Positions 63,395 to 64,000 of a stretch of 64,000 nucleotides of DNA are shown here, piece after piece. The first letter of the stretch is position 1; each line of letters opens with the position of its first letter. Source of the DNA: Epiperipatus broadwayi (Eukaryota; Onychophora; Udeonychophora; Euonychophora; Peripatidae); contig JAQFVV010006309.1 in assembly GCA_028023455.1 (NCBI GenBank), positions 950,511-1,014,510 on the forward strand, given 5' to 3'. Position numbers and translations under genes: made by a program. The notes beneath the pieces were generated by a model, which had not been told where the DNA came from, searched no databases, and was given only the letters and a program-made list of their open reading frames with translations.

Positions 63395-64000
63395 AATTTT
63401 TTAAAATCATTTAACAATTAGCAGTAGGTAATGAAAAAAGTCTAGCATACAATTACTACTAAAATACCATAAAAAAACATCACATAATCACAATTTCATA
63501 TTCTTACACATGCTGTTAATAAGAGTACCAAACTCTCCATATAGTAGTGCCACCAAGTGCAAGCCTTTGTAATCAATATATGCGAAAATATAGTTAACTA
63601 AATAGGTAAAAGGTGGATGCTGGAGAGTTGCATTAGATCCTGAGATCTAGGTGCGGTCTCTCAAATCCAAGTCTCCTCATTAATGAAGTCACAATTTAAA
63701 AATTAGTCTGGGAATGTAGAATGAGTAGGCACTAGATAGGGATTTTATGCATAAACCTTCCTGCATCCACTGATTACAAAGATGTATAGATTAATATTTT
63801 TTATCAACAAAATTGTATTTCTCCCATTTACATCACTATGAAAAAATAAATTTTATTGAATAGAAATAATATTTTAACACATAATCATTAATTCTATTTC
63901 ACTTTACTTACATTTTTAAAAAGATTTTCATTGTATAATCCTTTACAAAATTAAAATATTAATAATTATTTTAAGATGCTAAATATTTCATGGATTTAAA
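63395..64000. other. Non-coding
   Basis: Slightly GC-richer at 63610-63720 (CTGAGATCTAGGTGCGGTCT), but no family or gene recognised. Confidence 0.4.

Overview
This is an AT-rich (roughly 70-75% A+T by eye), gene-poor stretch of an animal nuclear genome that consists almost entirely of decayed transposable elements and non-coding repeats. No host gene could be identified with confidence. The mix of element types (Ty3/gypsy, RTE and CR1/Jockey-like LINEs, a Jockey/R1/I-like LINE with a zinc-knuckle ORF1, BED-finger hAT transposons, and hammerhead-ribozyme repeats of the Penelope/retrozyme type) is that of a metazoan. A short degenerate run built on TTAGGG argues weakly against insects (TTAGG) and nematodes (TTAGGC). 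A lophotrochozoan or cnidarian is plausible, but the species cannot be named from the sequence.

Layout. 1-240: linker fragment of an RTE LINE. 240-620: dispersed repeat with an 81-bp tandem duplication. About 2,050-5,020: degraded Ty3/gypsy pol (protease, RT, RNase H, integrase). 8.87-8.98 kb and 10.76-11.49 kb: hairpin and large inverted repeat. 9.5 and 10.3-10.5 kb: two divergently oriented, homologous, exon-like fragments of unknown identity. 12.66-13.61 kb: cluster of three hammerhead-bearing units. 13.74-15.44 kb: RTE RT remnant. 15.63-17.44 kb: decayed hAT (minus strand). 17.87-18.62 kb: inverted pair of a SINE-like repeat, one copy with an apparently intact type I hammerhead. 19.52-20.72 kb: second RTE remnant (minus). 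22.47-23.13 kb: near-perfect hairpin repeat with a hammerhead in each arm. 24.13-30.36 kb (minus) and 41.0-48.3 kb (plus): two copies of one LINE family, 5' ends facing each other. 34.09-36.75 kb: hAT with BED finger (minus). 38.1-38.4 kb: Penelope-like repeat relic. 39.4-40.5 kb and 61.67-62.71 kb: tandem-then-inverted repeats. 49.69-50.1 kb: another SINE-like pair. 51.03-54.55 kb: CR1/Jockey-like LINE (minus). 55.0-55.35 kb: hammerhead-like motif beside a small ORF. 59.05 kb: hAT-type MITE with 8-bp target duplications. The remainder is featureless AT-rich DNA.

How parts relate. All autonomous elements carry frameshifts or stops and look dead. The two LINE copies are the best preserved and reveal the family's architecture: a long Asn-rich ORF1 ending in a gag-like region with CCHC knuckles, then an ORF2 (endonuclease, RT with a YMDD box, C-terminal C-x2-C-x8-H-x4-C finger) that starts inside the last codons of ORF1. 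The most striking theme is non-coding: several unrelated-looking repeat families all sit as inverted (often tandem-then-inverted) arrangements, and at least three of them contain type I hammerhead ribozyme cores, two copies of which keep every core nucleotide and the expected helices.
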